DNA from: Candidula unifasciata
Taxonomy: Eukaryota; Mollusca; Gastropoda; Stylommatophora; Geomitridae
DNA length: 64,000 nucleotides
Assembly (NCBI GenBank): GCA_905116865.2
Contig: CAJHNH020007623.1
Location: 47,501-111,500, forward strand
Reading direction: 5' to 3'
Below, in pieces: positions 1-9,053 of this stretch. The number at the start of each line of letters is the position of its first letter. Positions within the stretch are counted from its first letter, which is position 1. The position numbers and the translations under genes are program-made. The notes under the pieces are model-generated. The model worked only from the letters and a program-made list of their open reading frames with translations. It did not search any database and was not told where the DNA came from.

Positions 1-11
1 GTATATGCAAT

Positions 12-34
12 CTATATATATATATATATATATA
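12..34. repeat. (TA)n microsatellite
   Basis: Uninterrupted TA dinucleotide run at the window edge. Nothing else is recognisable in the first 78 bases. Confidence 0.9.
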
Positions 35-91
35 TTAAATTTAGAATAACCGTTGCTAATTTGCTAATTTCGCTGCTTATGTCCCCCTTTA

Positions 92-322
92 GTCGGCTCT
101 GTGGCTAAGTCGATGCAAACACCTCGTAATGCAGGGCTGCCGGGTGTGATCCCAGATGCGGGCCATGCGCCTTGCGTTGGTTTCCACAGTGGTATCAAGA
201 AAGCCGACCGTCCAGGAAGCAATGGCAAACTACTGGACGTAAATATGCCTAGAAAAACCACACAATAGCCAGGGGCTGTTTGGGTTGGTTCTGCAACGTC
301 CTGTAAAGGATACGCAACTAAC
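92..322 (+). mobile_element. SINE-A, full-length copy with target duplication
   Basis: tRNA-derived short interspersed element. An A-box-like TGGCTAAGTCG lies near the 5' end, and the B box (GTGTGATCCC, degraded from GGTTCGATCCC) about 45 bases on. The body then runs through GTCCAGGAAGCAATGGCAAA to GGATACGCAACTAAC. The flanks carry a perfect 13-bp duplication, ATGTCCCCCTTTA, at 79-91 and 323-335, which fixes the ends and shows target-primed insertion. A second copy lies at 4694-4917; heads or partial copies lie at 6056-6183, 32513-32580 and 45770-45925. Confidence 0.88.
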
Positions 323-417
323 ATGTCCCCCTTTACAGTGCCGCACAAGAAGTACAGGACATGATATGGAAAAGACAGTACAAGTAGTACGAGATATGAT
401 ATGGAAAAGGCAGCACA

Positions 418-590
418 AGTAAGTAAAGAAAAAAAAGTGAAGATCCCTTTTCACGCCTTAGGCGCATCGGGTATATGGGAAGAGCGTCCCATATTTTTAC
501 AGACCAGTCGGCACTGGATGGGTAATGTGGTCAGCATTACGCCGGTCGTCTTTACTTCCCTAGGACATGCATCCTGGTACCCATTTTAGG
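418..590 (-). mobile_element. SINE-B tail fragment
   Basis: Reverse-strand copy of the SINE-B body without the tRNA head. Recognisable pieces are AAGATCCCTTTTCACGCC, GTCAGCATTACGCCGG and CCTGGTACCCATTTTAG. The short phrase GATATGATATGGAAAAG occurs three times around it (near 364, 395 and 606). The upstream head has been lost or was never copied. Confidence 0.75.
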
Positions 591-599
591 ACAGCACTA

Positions 600-720
600 G
601 TACGGAATATGATATGGAAAAGACGTGGAATGAGCTTCAGGAGACTGATACATATAGACGTCTTCAGGGAGCTGGTTTAAAGTTTGTGCGCCAATGGATG
701 ATGATAATAAAAATAATTAT
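600..720 (+). pseudogene. Non-LTR retrotransposon 3' end, C-terminal reverse-transcriptase scrap
   Basis: Two short frame-shifted stretches read like the last residues of LINE polyproteins: TWNELQETDTYRRL in one frame, then RELV-stop-SLCANG in the next. An ATGATGATAATAAAAATAATT-like tail follows. The 3' tail position and the neighbouring purine array fit a 5'-truncated LINE. The clade cannot be assigned from this little sequence. Confidence 0.5.
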
Positions 721-781
721 AATGCGAAAACGTAAAAGAAAGAGCAGTGGGGGAAAAAGAAGAAGGAGGGGAGGGGAAGAT

Positions 782-1295
782 GAGGAGAAGGAAGAAGAAG
801 AAGAAGAAGAAGAAGAAGAAGAAGAAGAAGAAGAAGAAGAAGAAGAAGAAGAAGAAGAAGAAGAAGAAGAAGAAGAAGGAGAAGAAGAAGAAGAAGAAGA
901 AGAAGAAGAAAAAGAAGAAGAAGAAGAAGAAGAAGAAGAAGAAGAAGAAGAAGAAGAAGAAGAAGAAGAAGAAGAAGAAAGAAAAAGAAGAGAAGGAAGA
1001 GGAGGAGGATAAAGAAGAAGAAGAAGAAGAAGAAGAAGAAGAAGAAGAAGAAGAAGAAGAAGAAGAAGAAGAAGAAGAAGAAGAAGAAGAAGAAGAAGAA
1101 GAAGAAAAGAAGAAGAAGAAGAAGAAGAAGAAAGAAGAAGAAGAAGAAGAAGAAGAAGAGAAGAAGAAGAAGAAAGAAGAAGAAGAAGAAGAAGAAGAAG
1201 AAGAAGAAGAAGAAGAAGAAGAAGAAGAAGAAGAAGAAGAAGAAGAAGAAGAAGAAGAAGAAGAAGAAGAAGAAGAAGAAGAAGAAGAAGAGGAA
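782..1295 (+). repeat. (GAA)n array, about 0.5 kb, two pure-purine tracts
   Basis: Nearly perfect GAA/AAG triplets with a few extra A or G bases. The plus strand has no pyrimidine from 782 to 1009 or from 1011 to 1295. It opens long low-complexity frames on both strands (poly-E, K, S, L, F), which are not genes. It directly follows the LINE 3' scrap at 600-720 rather than a SINE-E body. Confidence 0.97.
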
Positions 1296-1379
1296 TCCAA
1301 TAATAATTAACAGTAACAAAACAGAACAGCAAACACAAAGAAAAAAAAAAAAAAACTACAACATAACTCTCACCCATAA

Positions 1380-1725
1380 ATCCTATGACAAGAAACAGAT
1401 CAGATCCAGGTAAGATCCCCAGTCAGATCCAGGCGACTCCAGCTGTCAATCACACATCGCCCTGGCAGACGGCATTTGAGATCCTTGTAGAGAGTACAGG
1501 ACATTATGATCTCTGTTTGTTATAATTCACAATCGGTACTTCACCAACTTTTGTTCCATAAAAATATTTAAACTGATGTACTGGGAAGTCAATCCGATTT
1601 CTGTTGATGTAATAAAGCAACTTCAAAAATATTCCAGTGAGCTAGAATGTGATTCGATCTTTGTAATAACACTTCTATTTATTGATTAAAAAATAGATTA
1701 ACAGTTAAAAAAAGACTAGCAGTAA
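1380..1725. other. Unassigned single-copy-looking sequence
   Basis: AT-rich DNA between the GAA array and the Tigger-like element. No coding frame, tRNA box or inverted terminus was recognised here. Confidence 0.4.
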
Positions 1726-2157
1726 TACAGTGTAATCTTGGAATTCCAACGCCTCAAAACTCTAACATCTGGAATCAGGAATTTTTCAAGTAAATGATGC
1801 CTGAGAATTCGAACACCGCCTTGCAAATCTAACGCAAGCCGATCATGCGACAGATGAAGACGCAAGAACTTCAGTACCTTTACCAGCAGCTGAAGGAAGA
1901 AGCTGCAGAATACATTTCTTCTGGGAGGAAGAGGGGGAAGGTGAGAAGATTAGCACCGATGATCTCCAAGCTCATCTGACCATGTAGTTAAAAACACAGT
2001 AAGCTATTTAGAGGTAGCACCGTTACAGAGGCATAGTTAACAAGTGTGTTAGTTAACCCATTCAATGATAACATTATGGAACATTTCAGAACAATTAAAA
2101 ATGGTCGCTAACACCAGAACACTTTGGAACGATGGTTGTCAACAAAAACTAGGGACA

Positions 2158-2159
<2 letters not shown>

Positions 2160-2248
<89 letters not shown>
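2160..2248 (+). repeat. (CT)n microsatellite joined to family J
   Basis: CT dinucleotides with two short interruptions (TTTCTC, CGCTC). The array ends at CTCTTGTTGTACCCCACC, the start of family J. Near 51873-51945 the same arrangement recurs on the other strand, so the CT run may be part of the repeat unit. Confidence 0.9.
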
Positions 2249-2252
<4 letters not shown>

Positions 2253-2447
2253 GTACCCCACCAGGACATCACACAAGCGATAAGCACCAGTTGACACAAA
2301 GTGCCACCATGCGGATGAGGATCACCCGTGGAAAGGTTCCAGAAACCCCGTCAGCCATATTTATTGCCCGTCTATATCCAGGGTCCCCGGCAAAAGCCAG
2401 GGTGGGGCTTCAAATAAGGAACAATTGCATCCCACATAAGGACAACA
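2253..2447 (+). repeat. Family J interspersed repeat
   Basis: About 190 bp beginning TACCCCACCAGGACATCAC, passing GTGCCACCATGCGGATGAGG and AGAAACCCCGTCAGCC, and ending near AATTGCATCCCACATAAGG. Related copies lie at 51579-51873 (minus) and 55238-55433 (plus). No tRNA boxes or coding capacity are visible. Its class is unknown; the CT-linked start is its most distinctive mark. Confidence 0.7.
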
Positions 2448-2994
2448 AGTATTGTGTACATGATATTGTTGACACCAAATCCTCTAGTAGTGGTGAACGA
2501 CTGTGATATAAACCAGAAAGGGTTAAGATGTTATCATGGAAGGTCACTCACCTTTCAAGCAACAATTTCTCAAAATCAACCCCTCCCCCCTCTTTCCACC
2601 CCTTTTACCCCTGCTACGTTTAAGTGCTTTGCAATTATTTTGACCAAGGTACAGTATATATAATGTTTTTATATATTTATTTATGTTTTGTATTCAAATA
2701 TGTTCACCGTGTGTTACTATATATAAAGTGTGCACTGTATTTAGGAGAATATATTTTACGAGTACAGTTTGAGGTTGTTGGACCATGAAACAGATTACTG
2801 AAGTTTCGACTATTTTCAATGGGGAAACGCTTTGAAACTCGAACACTTTTAAATTTGAACGCGTCTCGGAACGGATTATGTTCACATTATGAGTACCACT
2901 CTAAACAGATTGGTGACAAGCAATGCCGTCGCGAACCTGTCGAATGAGTCAATGAAATTTAAAAAACGGTCGTTATAAAGCAATACCTTACTGT

Positions 2995-3017
2995 GAAGAA
3001 GAAGAAGAAGAAGAAGA

Positions 3018-3050
<33 letters not shown>

Positions 3051-3052
3051 CA

Positions 3053-3089
<37 letters not shown>

Positions 3090-3090
3090 C

Positions 3091-3131
<41 letters not shown>

Positions 3132-3223
3132 TAGAAGAAAAAGAAGAAGAAGAAGAAGAAAGGAAGAAGAAGAAGAAGAAGAAGAAGAAGAAGAAGAAGA
3201 AGAAGAAGAAGAAGAAGAAGAAG

Positions 3224-3256
<33 letters not shown>

Positions 3257-3371
3257 AAAGAAGAAGAAGAAGAAGAAGAAGAAGAAGAAGAAGAAGAAGA
3301 AGAAGAAGAAGAAGAAGAAGAAGAAGAAGAAGAAGAAGAAGAAGAAAAGAAGAAGAAGAAGAAGAAGAAAA
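2995..3371 (+). repeat. Mosaic (GAA)n-(GTA)n-(GAA)n array
   Basis: GAA triplets to 3021, then GTA/TAG triplets to about 3131, then GAA to about 3371 with scattered single-base variants. The abrupt switch from GAA to GTA suggests a point mutation that spread by slippage. Purine-rich flank (GGAGGAGGACG) continues to 3480. The open frames over it are not genes. Confidence 0.95.
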
Positions 3372-3826
3372 AGGAGAAGAAGAAACATAAGAAGAAGGGG
3401 AGGAGAAAGAAAAGGATGAAGAAAAAGAAGATGAGGAAGGAGGAGTAAGTGGAGGGGAAGAGCAGGAGGAGGACGAAAAGAAGCGTATGAAATTGACGTT
3501 GGATGCCCCACCGGAATTTGAATACATCACCTCTATGTGAACACATATAAATAAACAGAAGGGGAACCTTTGAGGGAGTTAAATATTATGAATTAATCAA
3601 GTAACAGAAAGTGTGTTGATGGGCACTCATAGAAAGAAGTAGATAGAACACACTAGACAAATCAATACAATTTCTGTTACTTGATTAATTCATGTGAACT
3701 CAGCGTATTGTTTTAGAGCGTGTGGGGTTGGCAGTGCGTCGAAGTACACTTGTTTCTGCAGCAAAGAGCTGTTGTCACTTGGAGGTGAGAGGTTTGATTC
3801 CCTGCGTGGTAATCACATCTTTCGAT
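3372..3826. other. Unassigned spacer with a short inverted repeat
   Basis: AATTAATCAAGTAACAGAAA near 3590 recurs inverted as TTTCTGTTACTTGATTAATT near 3671, giving arms of about 20 bp roughly 60 bases apart. No coding sequence was recognised. Confidence 0.4.
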
Positions 3827-4142
3827 TTCTTCTTCTTCTTCTTCTTCTTCTTCTTCTTCTACTTCTTCTTCTTCGCGTTCACCAGCTGTACACTCTGGCG
3901 GAAAGTTCTGGTTGCTCGTCCACTACTGAACTGCAGTTCTGCTCCAGAACCTGAGTGTCGCATGTGCATCAGTTTTACAGATCTCATTCTCTTGAATACA
4001 GACTGTTGGTTCCTTGCCTCTCCGGCAGATGCACTCCGACTTCAAAGAAAGCTTCCCAATTACTCGACTCTTACGACATGCTTTAGGGGAGGCAGTGGGT
4101 CTATTCTTGTTTTCCCCACAATGGAAGACCCGGAACCCACAC
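3827..4142 (-). mobile_element. SINE-E copy with (GAA)n tail
   Basis: In minus orientation the element starts near 4142 with GTGTGGGTTCCGGGTC. It passes GGGGAAAACAAGAATAG, CATGTCGTAAGAGTCGAG, GGCAAGGAACCAACAG, CCAGAACTTTCCGCCAG and CAGCTGGTGAACGCGAAG, then runs into GAA triplets (TTC on the plus strand, 3827-3874). The GAA run sits where the 3' tail of a SINE belongs. No clear A or B box is visible, so the origin of its 5' end is open. A G homopolymer at 4143-4162 abuts the 5' end. Confidence 0.82.
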
Positions 4143-4162
4143 TGGGGGGGGGGGGGGGGGGG
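4143..4162 (+). repeat. Poly-G run
   Basis: About twenty consecutive G residues at the 5' boundary of a SINE-E copy. A potential quadruplex-forming tract. Confidence 0.9.
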
Positions 4163-4302
4163 TGTTCAATTTCTATGTTGTCTAGTGTGTCCTTCTATAT
4201 TTCTACTTCTTTCTGTGAGTGCCGATCCATGCATGTCAATTTGATTATATTGTTTCTGCGGCGTCATTGCTTTACCTCCTAAGTATTTTGCATTCTTCTT
4301 CC

Positions 4303-4657
4303 TCCCCCTCCTCTTCTTCTTCTTCTTCTTCTTCTTCTTCTTCTTCTTCTTCTTCTTCTTCTTCTTCTTCTTCTTCTTCTTCTTCTTCTTCTTCTTCTTC
4401 TTCCTAGCGTTCACCGGCTAAAAACTCCCACAGAAAGTCCTGGTTGTTCGTCCACTTCTTGACTGTTGTCTAGTTCCAGAACTTGAGTGTTGCGTGTACA
4501 TAACTTTTACATGTATGACATACGATTATGCAGACTGCTGGTTCCTCACTTCATATGAAACACCATTAATGTTTCGCTTTTTACGACATACTAGTTAGCG
4601 AGCAGCAGATTTGTTTCCTATTTCCCTTCCAAAACAGACACCCGAACCCACACAGGT
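4303..4657 (-). mobile_element. SINE-E copy with (GAA)n tail
   Basis: Second SINE-E in the same orientation, 160 bp from the first. TTC triplets occupy 4310-4402. The body reads TAGCGTTCACCGGC, CAGAAAGTCCTGG, TTGTTCGTCCACTTC and ends near CACCCGAACCCACACAGG. It is more diverged than the 9-kb copy in the central part. Confidence 0.8.
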
Positions 4658-4693
4658 GTTCTGGTTATTTGAGAAGTGTTTATCATGTACAAG

Positions 4694-4917
4694 TCGTCTC
4701 TGTGGCTAAGTCGATGTGAACGCTTCGTAAAGCCGGGTTCGATCCCAGCTACGGGCTATGCGCCTTGCATTGGTTTCGACAGTGGTATCAAGAAAGCTGA
4801 CCGTCCAAAAAGCAATGGCAAACTACTGGACGTCAATTTGCCTATAAAATCGCACCACAGCCAGGGGCTTTTGGGGGTTGGTTCTACAACGTCCTGTAAA
4901 GGATTCGCAACTAACCT
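4694..4917 (+). mobile_element. SINE-A, near full-length copy
   Basis: Matches the copy at 92-322 throughout, with a better B box (GGGTTCGATCCC near 4735) and A box TGGCTAAGTCG near 4702. The 13-bp flanks TATCATGTACAAG (4681-4693) and TATCACATACAAG (4918-4930) differ at two positions, consistent with an older target duplication. A SINE-B begins directly after the right-hand flank. Confidence 0.85.
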
Positions 4918-4930
4918 TATCACATACAAG

Positions 4931-5206
4931 GGGGTCGCTGTGGTCAAGAGGCTAGACGCTCGGCTGCAGATCGGAAGGTCATCGGTTCGGTCCCTGGCAA
5001 GGGTCGGACTTTTTTCAAAAAAAACCTTAGCTCCCAGGTCGACCCAGCCTTGAGTGGGTACCAGGTACAGTCCTGGAAAGTAAAGGCGACCGGCGTGATA
5101 CTGACCATATCACCCACCACATGCCGTTTGGTCTATAAAATATAGGTCTAGCCCTATATGCCCAATCACCTAAAAGGCGTGGAAAAGGGCCCTTTACTTC
5201 CGTTTC
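4931..5206 (+). mobile_element. SINE-B, full-length copy
   Basis: tRNA-like head with A-box-like TGGTCAAGAGGCTAG and B-box-like GGTTCGGTCCC. The body follows with GACCCAGCCTTGAGTGGG, GGCGTGATACTGACC, AATATAGGTCTAGCCC and the tail GGAAAAGGGCCCTTTACTT. Other copies end in repeated TTTACTTTACTT, so that pentamer-like run is probably its 3' tail. Copies: 418-590, 6226-6440, 14036-14222, 22063-22318, 25597-25867, 32701-32957, 53905-53985, 60661-60950. Confidence 0.85.
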
Positions 5207-5380
5207 ATCACATTTAAAACAGTTTTATTTATTACAAACATAAAAACACTGTTTTAATTTATTACAACCATAAAAAACTTTTAATTTATTACAAACATAA
5301 AACGTCTATGCGTTCCCGTGGTCAGTACGGAAAGCGAAGTAAAGTAATACAGTCAACAATCAAGCATTTAAAAAAAAAAA

Positions 5381-5777
5381 TGAGTTTGAGGTTTGAACAA
5401 CTGATCAACATCATGACGCACGGGTAGTAACCCATAAGTGCTCCGTTTCTTCTTACAAGTCTGAGTCCGAAGCTTTGCACAGTGTCCAGGTTCTGTAGCA
5501 CTGGCGAGGATCCTGAAATAATTTGGGTAAATTTGTAACTCCAACTTCGCCCGGGCAGCGCCGTTATGCCGCTCAAACTGCCAAGAAATATATATTTTTT
5601 TTTACGTGCGCAACAATGCACACGTGCGTCAGATTTTACTACCCATAGACCAGGGGAATTACTTTAGGTCCAAGTCCACGTTAAAAAAATCCCAGCCCTT
5701 ACCGGGGATTGAACCCGGAACCTCTAGCGCTCGAGCCGGATTCTATGTCACGAGACCACGCAACAGCCCTGTGTTTG
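5381..5777 (-). mobile_element. SINE-D copy
   Basis: Reverse-strand SINE-D. The head near 5700-5775 contains the complement of the B box (GATTGAACCCGGAACC) and of GGGCTGTTGCGTGGTCTCG. The middle holds GCCCGGGCAGCGCCG and CACGTGCGTCAG; the 3' end is the plus-strand GAGTTTGAGGTTTGAAC. No clean target duplication was found for this copy. Confidence 0.82.
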
Positions 5778-6055
5778 AAAGAAGAAGAAAGTTTGCGAAT
5801 TCCGGCTACTTTTTCATTTGGAAAACAGTAGCGAGAAAAGCCTGCCATCCGTGAACATGTTATAACAGGCTATTATTTTAGACAGAAACAACTAAAACCA
5901 CAACAACAGAGAAGCGCATGAATTAGGGCACTACCCTATAAGGCAGGTTAAAGTTAGTTACGTCGTTTCAAACCGGACGTTTTAGAACCAACCACAGTAT
6001 GTTTTGGCTGTTGTTTTTCTAGGCAAATTTACATTCAATACTTCGTTATTGCTTG

Positions 6056-6183
6056 CTGGTTAACTCTATAGAACTGACAAAAACCATGCAAGGTGGTCCG
6101 CTGCCAAATTGCCCGCAGCTGGGATCGAATCCGGCATCCTTGGCATTACGAAGCGCGTTCGCAATGCCTAAGCCACAGACGTT
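6056..6183 (-). mobile_element. SINE-A head fragment
   Basis: The tRNA-like head only. Reading the minus strand gives GTCTGTGGCTTAGGC (A box) and GGATTCGATCCCAGCTG (B box). The 3' half of SINE-A is missing. Confidence 0.75.
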
Positions 6184-6225
6184 GACTATAGAAGGTTTTA
6201 AAAGTAAAGAAAGAAAAGGTCGCTT

Positions 6226-6440
6226 TAAATGCTTGTAGCACATCGACCATATAAGCGATGTGGTCAACAGTGCGTCGGTCGGCTTTTCCTTTCCATGATT
6301 TCTCCAGGAACCTATTTAAGGCTAGGTCGACCTAGGAGCCAAGGTCATGTTTGGAGAAAAAAATGCGATTCCATGGGAATTAGAACCCGTGAACCTTCAG
6401 AACCACAAGCGAGCATCTAGCTGCTAGACCATGACATTTC
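6226..6440 (-). mobile_element. SINE-B copy, diverged
   Basis: Minus-strand SINE-B. AGCGATGTGGTCAACAGTG, TAGGTCGACCTAGGAGCC and AGAACCCGTGAACC (complement of the B box) keep the family order, while the start of the tail is altered. Confidence 0.7.
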
Positions 6441-6715
6441 CCCCAGGTAGGTTACAGAAGGTTATTTTTAATTCCTTGATAAAGAAGTTATAGTTTCTCC
6501 AGAGGTTGAAGGGGGTATCTGAGGTCTACCTCGTTGGTCTGTCGTCCACATTTAGACTTGTACATTTCAGGATGATATGACAACACTTAAGGTAACAGCC
6601 AGAGGGTACAAATAGATCAAACCACATATCTCATTTTAGTTTATAGACAATCATTGTACGGAAATCTCTTCATCCTGTGAAAATGTGCTTCTGCTTGTAT
6701 ATTCAACATTTAATG
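6441..6715. other. Unassigned AT-rich spacer
   Basis: No coding frame or repeat family was recognised between a SINE-B and a SPIN-like element. Confidence 0.4.
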
Positions 6716-6911
6716 CAGTAGTTCTCCCCTTTCCTAATGCCACGACCCTTTAATACAGTTCCTCATGTTGTGATAACCCCTAACCGTATAATTATTTATG
6801 TTGCTATGTCATAACTTCAGTGAATATGTGTTTTCCGATGGTCTTATGCGACCTCTGTGAAAGGGTCGTTCGACCCCAAAAGGGGTGACGACAACTGGTT
6901 GAGAACCGCTG
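6716..6911. mobile_element. SPIN-like hAT miniature element (196 bp)
   Basis: Starts CAGTAGTTCTCCCC and ends GGTTGAGAACCGCTG, giving imperfect terminal inverted repeats of the CAGNGGTTCTCAACC type. Internal phrases CCTTTAATACAGTTCC, TTTTCCGATGGTCTTA and GAAAGGGTCGTTCGACC match, from memory, the hAT-Charlie/SPIN/URR1 group known from vertebrates. Eight-base flanks ATTTAATG and ATTTAAAT agree at six positions, as expected for an old hAT target duplication. It is non-coding and must have been mobilised by a transposase supplied elsewhere. Confidence 0.85.
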
Positions 6912-7139
6912 ATTTAAATAAATACACCTTTCATCTGTGTGAACCAGGTACCCATATTCTTAAATACGTCGACTTTCAGACTTCCAGTTTTCTTAAGTGT
7001 TGCCTACTGAGGACGTTGCCTTGATTCTCTGTTATAATTGCATTCATGCCGAAAACATGTGAAATATGGTACTCTCGCCGCCATGTTTTTACGTGGAAGG
7101 TTACCCCAGAGAGCAAAAGACAAACTTCATGAAAGGTAA

Positions 7140-7400
7140 AGGTGGGAGGTTCGACTTCATTGCACCGGGCTTTATCCCATAGGGCTCAATCTCTCTCCAC
7201 AGAACAGCGAGCTCCTGCCGACAATGCCACACAGAGCACGACTTTCGTAGCTCCGGCGAAGATCCCCAGGGATCTCAGTAAACAAAATGCATCCGTGAAA
7301 GTAACGGCGCCGGCGTGAAACGAGCCCACGATCTTCAGAGTCAGAGGCAAAAGGCTTGATTACTTCGACACAGATATTCCCATTCTTCCGCGAACGGTCC
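7140..7400 (-). mobile_element. SINE-H copy
   Basis: Shares an ordered series of phrases with 16478-16712: TTATCCCATAGGGCTC, ACACAGAGCACGACTT, GTAGCTCCGGCGAAGATCCC, AACGAGCCCACGATCTT and GAGGCAAAAGGCTTGA. The complement of the last part, TCGTTTCACGCC after GATCGTGGGC, lies where a B box would be but is weak. Called a SINE by its size and tRNA-like end. Confidence 0.6.
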
Positions 7401-7434
7401 GAATATGACCGGTAAAGAAAACAAGTCAACCAAA

Positions 7435-8128
7435 ACAATCTATGGATCTCATGAAAACTAATACAAACAACAGTGAAAGAAGTCTCTATGAATCTCATGA
7501 AAACGAATACAAATAACAGTGAAAGAAATCTCTATGGTTCTCTTGAAAACTAATACAAACAACAGTGAAAGAAATCTCTATGGATCTCATAAAAACTAAT
7601 ACAAACAACAGTGAAAGAAATCTCTATGGATCTCATGAAAACTAATACAAATAACAGTGAAAGAAATCTCTATGGATCTCTTGAAAACTAATATAAACAA
7701 CAGTGAAAGAAATCTCTATGGATCTCATGAAAACTAATACAAACAACAGTGAAAGAAATCTCTATGGATCTCATGAAAACTAATACAAATAACAGTGAAA
7801 GAAATCTCTATGGATCTCTTGAAAACTAATACAAACAACAGTGAAAGAAATCTCTATGGATCTCATGAAAACTAATGCAAACGACAGTGAAAGAAATCTA
7901 TATGCATCTCGTGACAACTAATACAAACAACAGTGAAATAAATCTGTATGGATCTCATGGAAACTAATGCAAACGGCAGTAGAAGTATTCTCTATGGATC
8001 TCATGAAAACTAATACAAACAAGAGTGAAAGAAGTTTCTATGGATCTCATAAAAACTAATACAAACAATAGTAAAGGAAATCTCTATGGATCTCATGAAA
8101 ACTAATACAAACTACAGTGGAATGCATA
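7435..8128. repeat. Minisatellite, 46-bp unit, about 15 copies
   Basis: Head-to-tail units of the type TCTCTATGGATCTCATGAAA plus ACTAATACAAACAACAGTG and AAGAAA. The period is 46 bp between successive TCTCTATGG starts (for example 7483 to 7529). Central copies are nearly identical and the outer ones more diverged. There are no unique spacers between units, so it is not a CRISPR-type array. Confidence 0.93.
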
Positions 8129-8180
8129 CAAGACAAACAAATTACAGATGTAGACAACTTAGTTTAGACAAACAAGAGAA

Positions 8181-8570
8181 GTTTGAGGTTTGAGGTTTGT
8201 ACAACGGATCAACATCGTGGCACACGGGCAGTAACCCATAAGTGCTCCGTTCTTCTTCTAACTCAAGTCTGAGTCCGAAAAAGCTCAGTGCAAGGCTCTG
8301 TAGCACCGCCGAGGATCCTGAAATACTTTGGGTAGATTTGTAACTCCAAATTTAGCCCAGTCAGCGCCGTTAGGCTACTCTTTTCGATTTTCAACTGCCA
8401 AGAAACCTGTTTACGTGCGCAACAATGCCCAGAGACCAGGGGGAGTTACTAGAAGTCCATGCCCACATGAAAAAATCCCAGCCCTTACTGGAATTGAACC
8501 CGGAAACTCTAGCACTCGAGGCGGACACCATGCTCTGAGACCATGCAGCCCTCCCCCACCCCCTTTTTTC
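8181..8570 (-). mobile_element. SINE-D, full-length copy with target duplication
   Basis: 390-bp reverse-strand copy flanked by the perfect 13-bp duplication ACAAACAAGAGAA (8168-8180 and 8571-8583). In sense orientation it starts with the head GGGCTGCATGGTCTCAGAGC, carries a B-box-like GGGTTCAATTCC, the central TTACGTGCGCAACAATG complement, and ends CCTCAAACTT. The clean ends make this one of the best copies for building a consensus. Confidence 0.9.
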
Positions 8571-8583
8571 ACAAACAAGAGAA

Positions 8584-9050
8584 AAGGAAGAAGAAGAAGA
8601 ATACTTTTTTGTTGTTGTAATTATGTGTTTTGAATATGCAGTTCGAGATCTTTAAAAAAGAAAAATCATCACATTGTACACATGTGTTTTCAATCTGTAT
8701 TTTGAGATTAAAAATAAAATCATTACACATTCAAAAGGCTCAGTAAAAAAAAAAAAAAAAAGGTAAATTATAAATAAAATAAATAAAAACATTGTTATAT
8801 AGCGTATATTTGCGTATACCTAGAAAACAGTTTTTGGTTTCGTCTCTAACTTCTCCACAATGCATTCGTCTTCAGTGATCAAAAACAAAAGAAAAAAAAA
8901 AATACGAATCGAAGGAATTGCTTATAACCTGAAACTCCGCAACATCAGAGCATAACAAGAAGCCGAGTGCGCCCTGGCTTGGCTATGTTAAGCCGACACC
9001 TAGCGGCACAGAGCAGGTATTGACAAAAGAAGAAAAGCACATTATACTCC
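8584..9050. other. Spacer with poly-A runs
   Basis: Several A homopolymers (near 8745-8761 and 8890-8902) and no recognised element or gene. Confidence 0.4.
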
Positions 9051-9053
9051 CTT

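Larger units (their letters stand above)
1728..2901 (+). mobile_element. Tigger/pogo-like DNA transposon remnant
   Basis: Left end CAGTGTAATCTTGGAATTCC is preceded by TA; right end ...GAGTACCACTC is followed by TA, as expected for pogo-type insertion. Both ends have the pogo/Tigger style of spaced 'TTCGAAC'-like phrases (AGAATTCGAACACC left; AACTCGAACACTTTT right). Inside on the plus strand are two degraded transposase pieces, EEEGEGEKISTDDLQAHLT at about 1917-1980 and HQNTLERWLSTKTRD near 2112-2158, resembling the acidic linker and the last residues of Tigger transposases. A CT array and a family J repeat sit inside. Family assignment is by eye; the two terminal repeats match each other only loosely. 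Confidence 0.6.

Noticed and set aside
614..1377. Long frames of poly-E, poly-K, poly-S, poly-L and poly-F on both strands
   Set aside because: They are translations of the GAA array; every frame of a triplet repeat without stops is open. No gene structure.
2959..3546. Frames of 126-195 codons on the minus strand
   Set aside because: Translations of the GAA/GTA mosaic array.
7435..8128. A CRISPR-like array
   Set aside because: Units are contiguous and the whole 46 bp is conserved; there are no unique spacers and the genome is eukaryotic in character.
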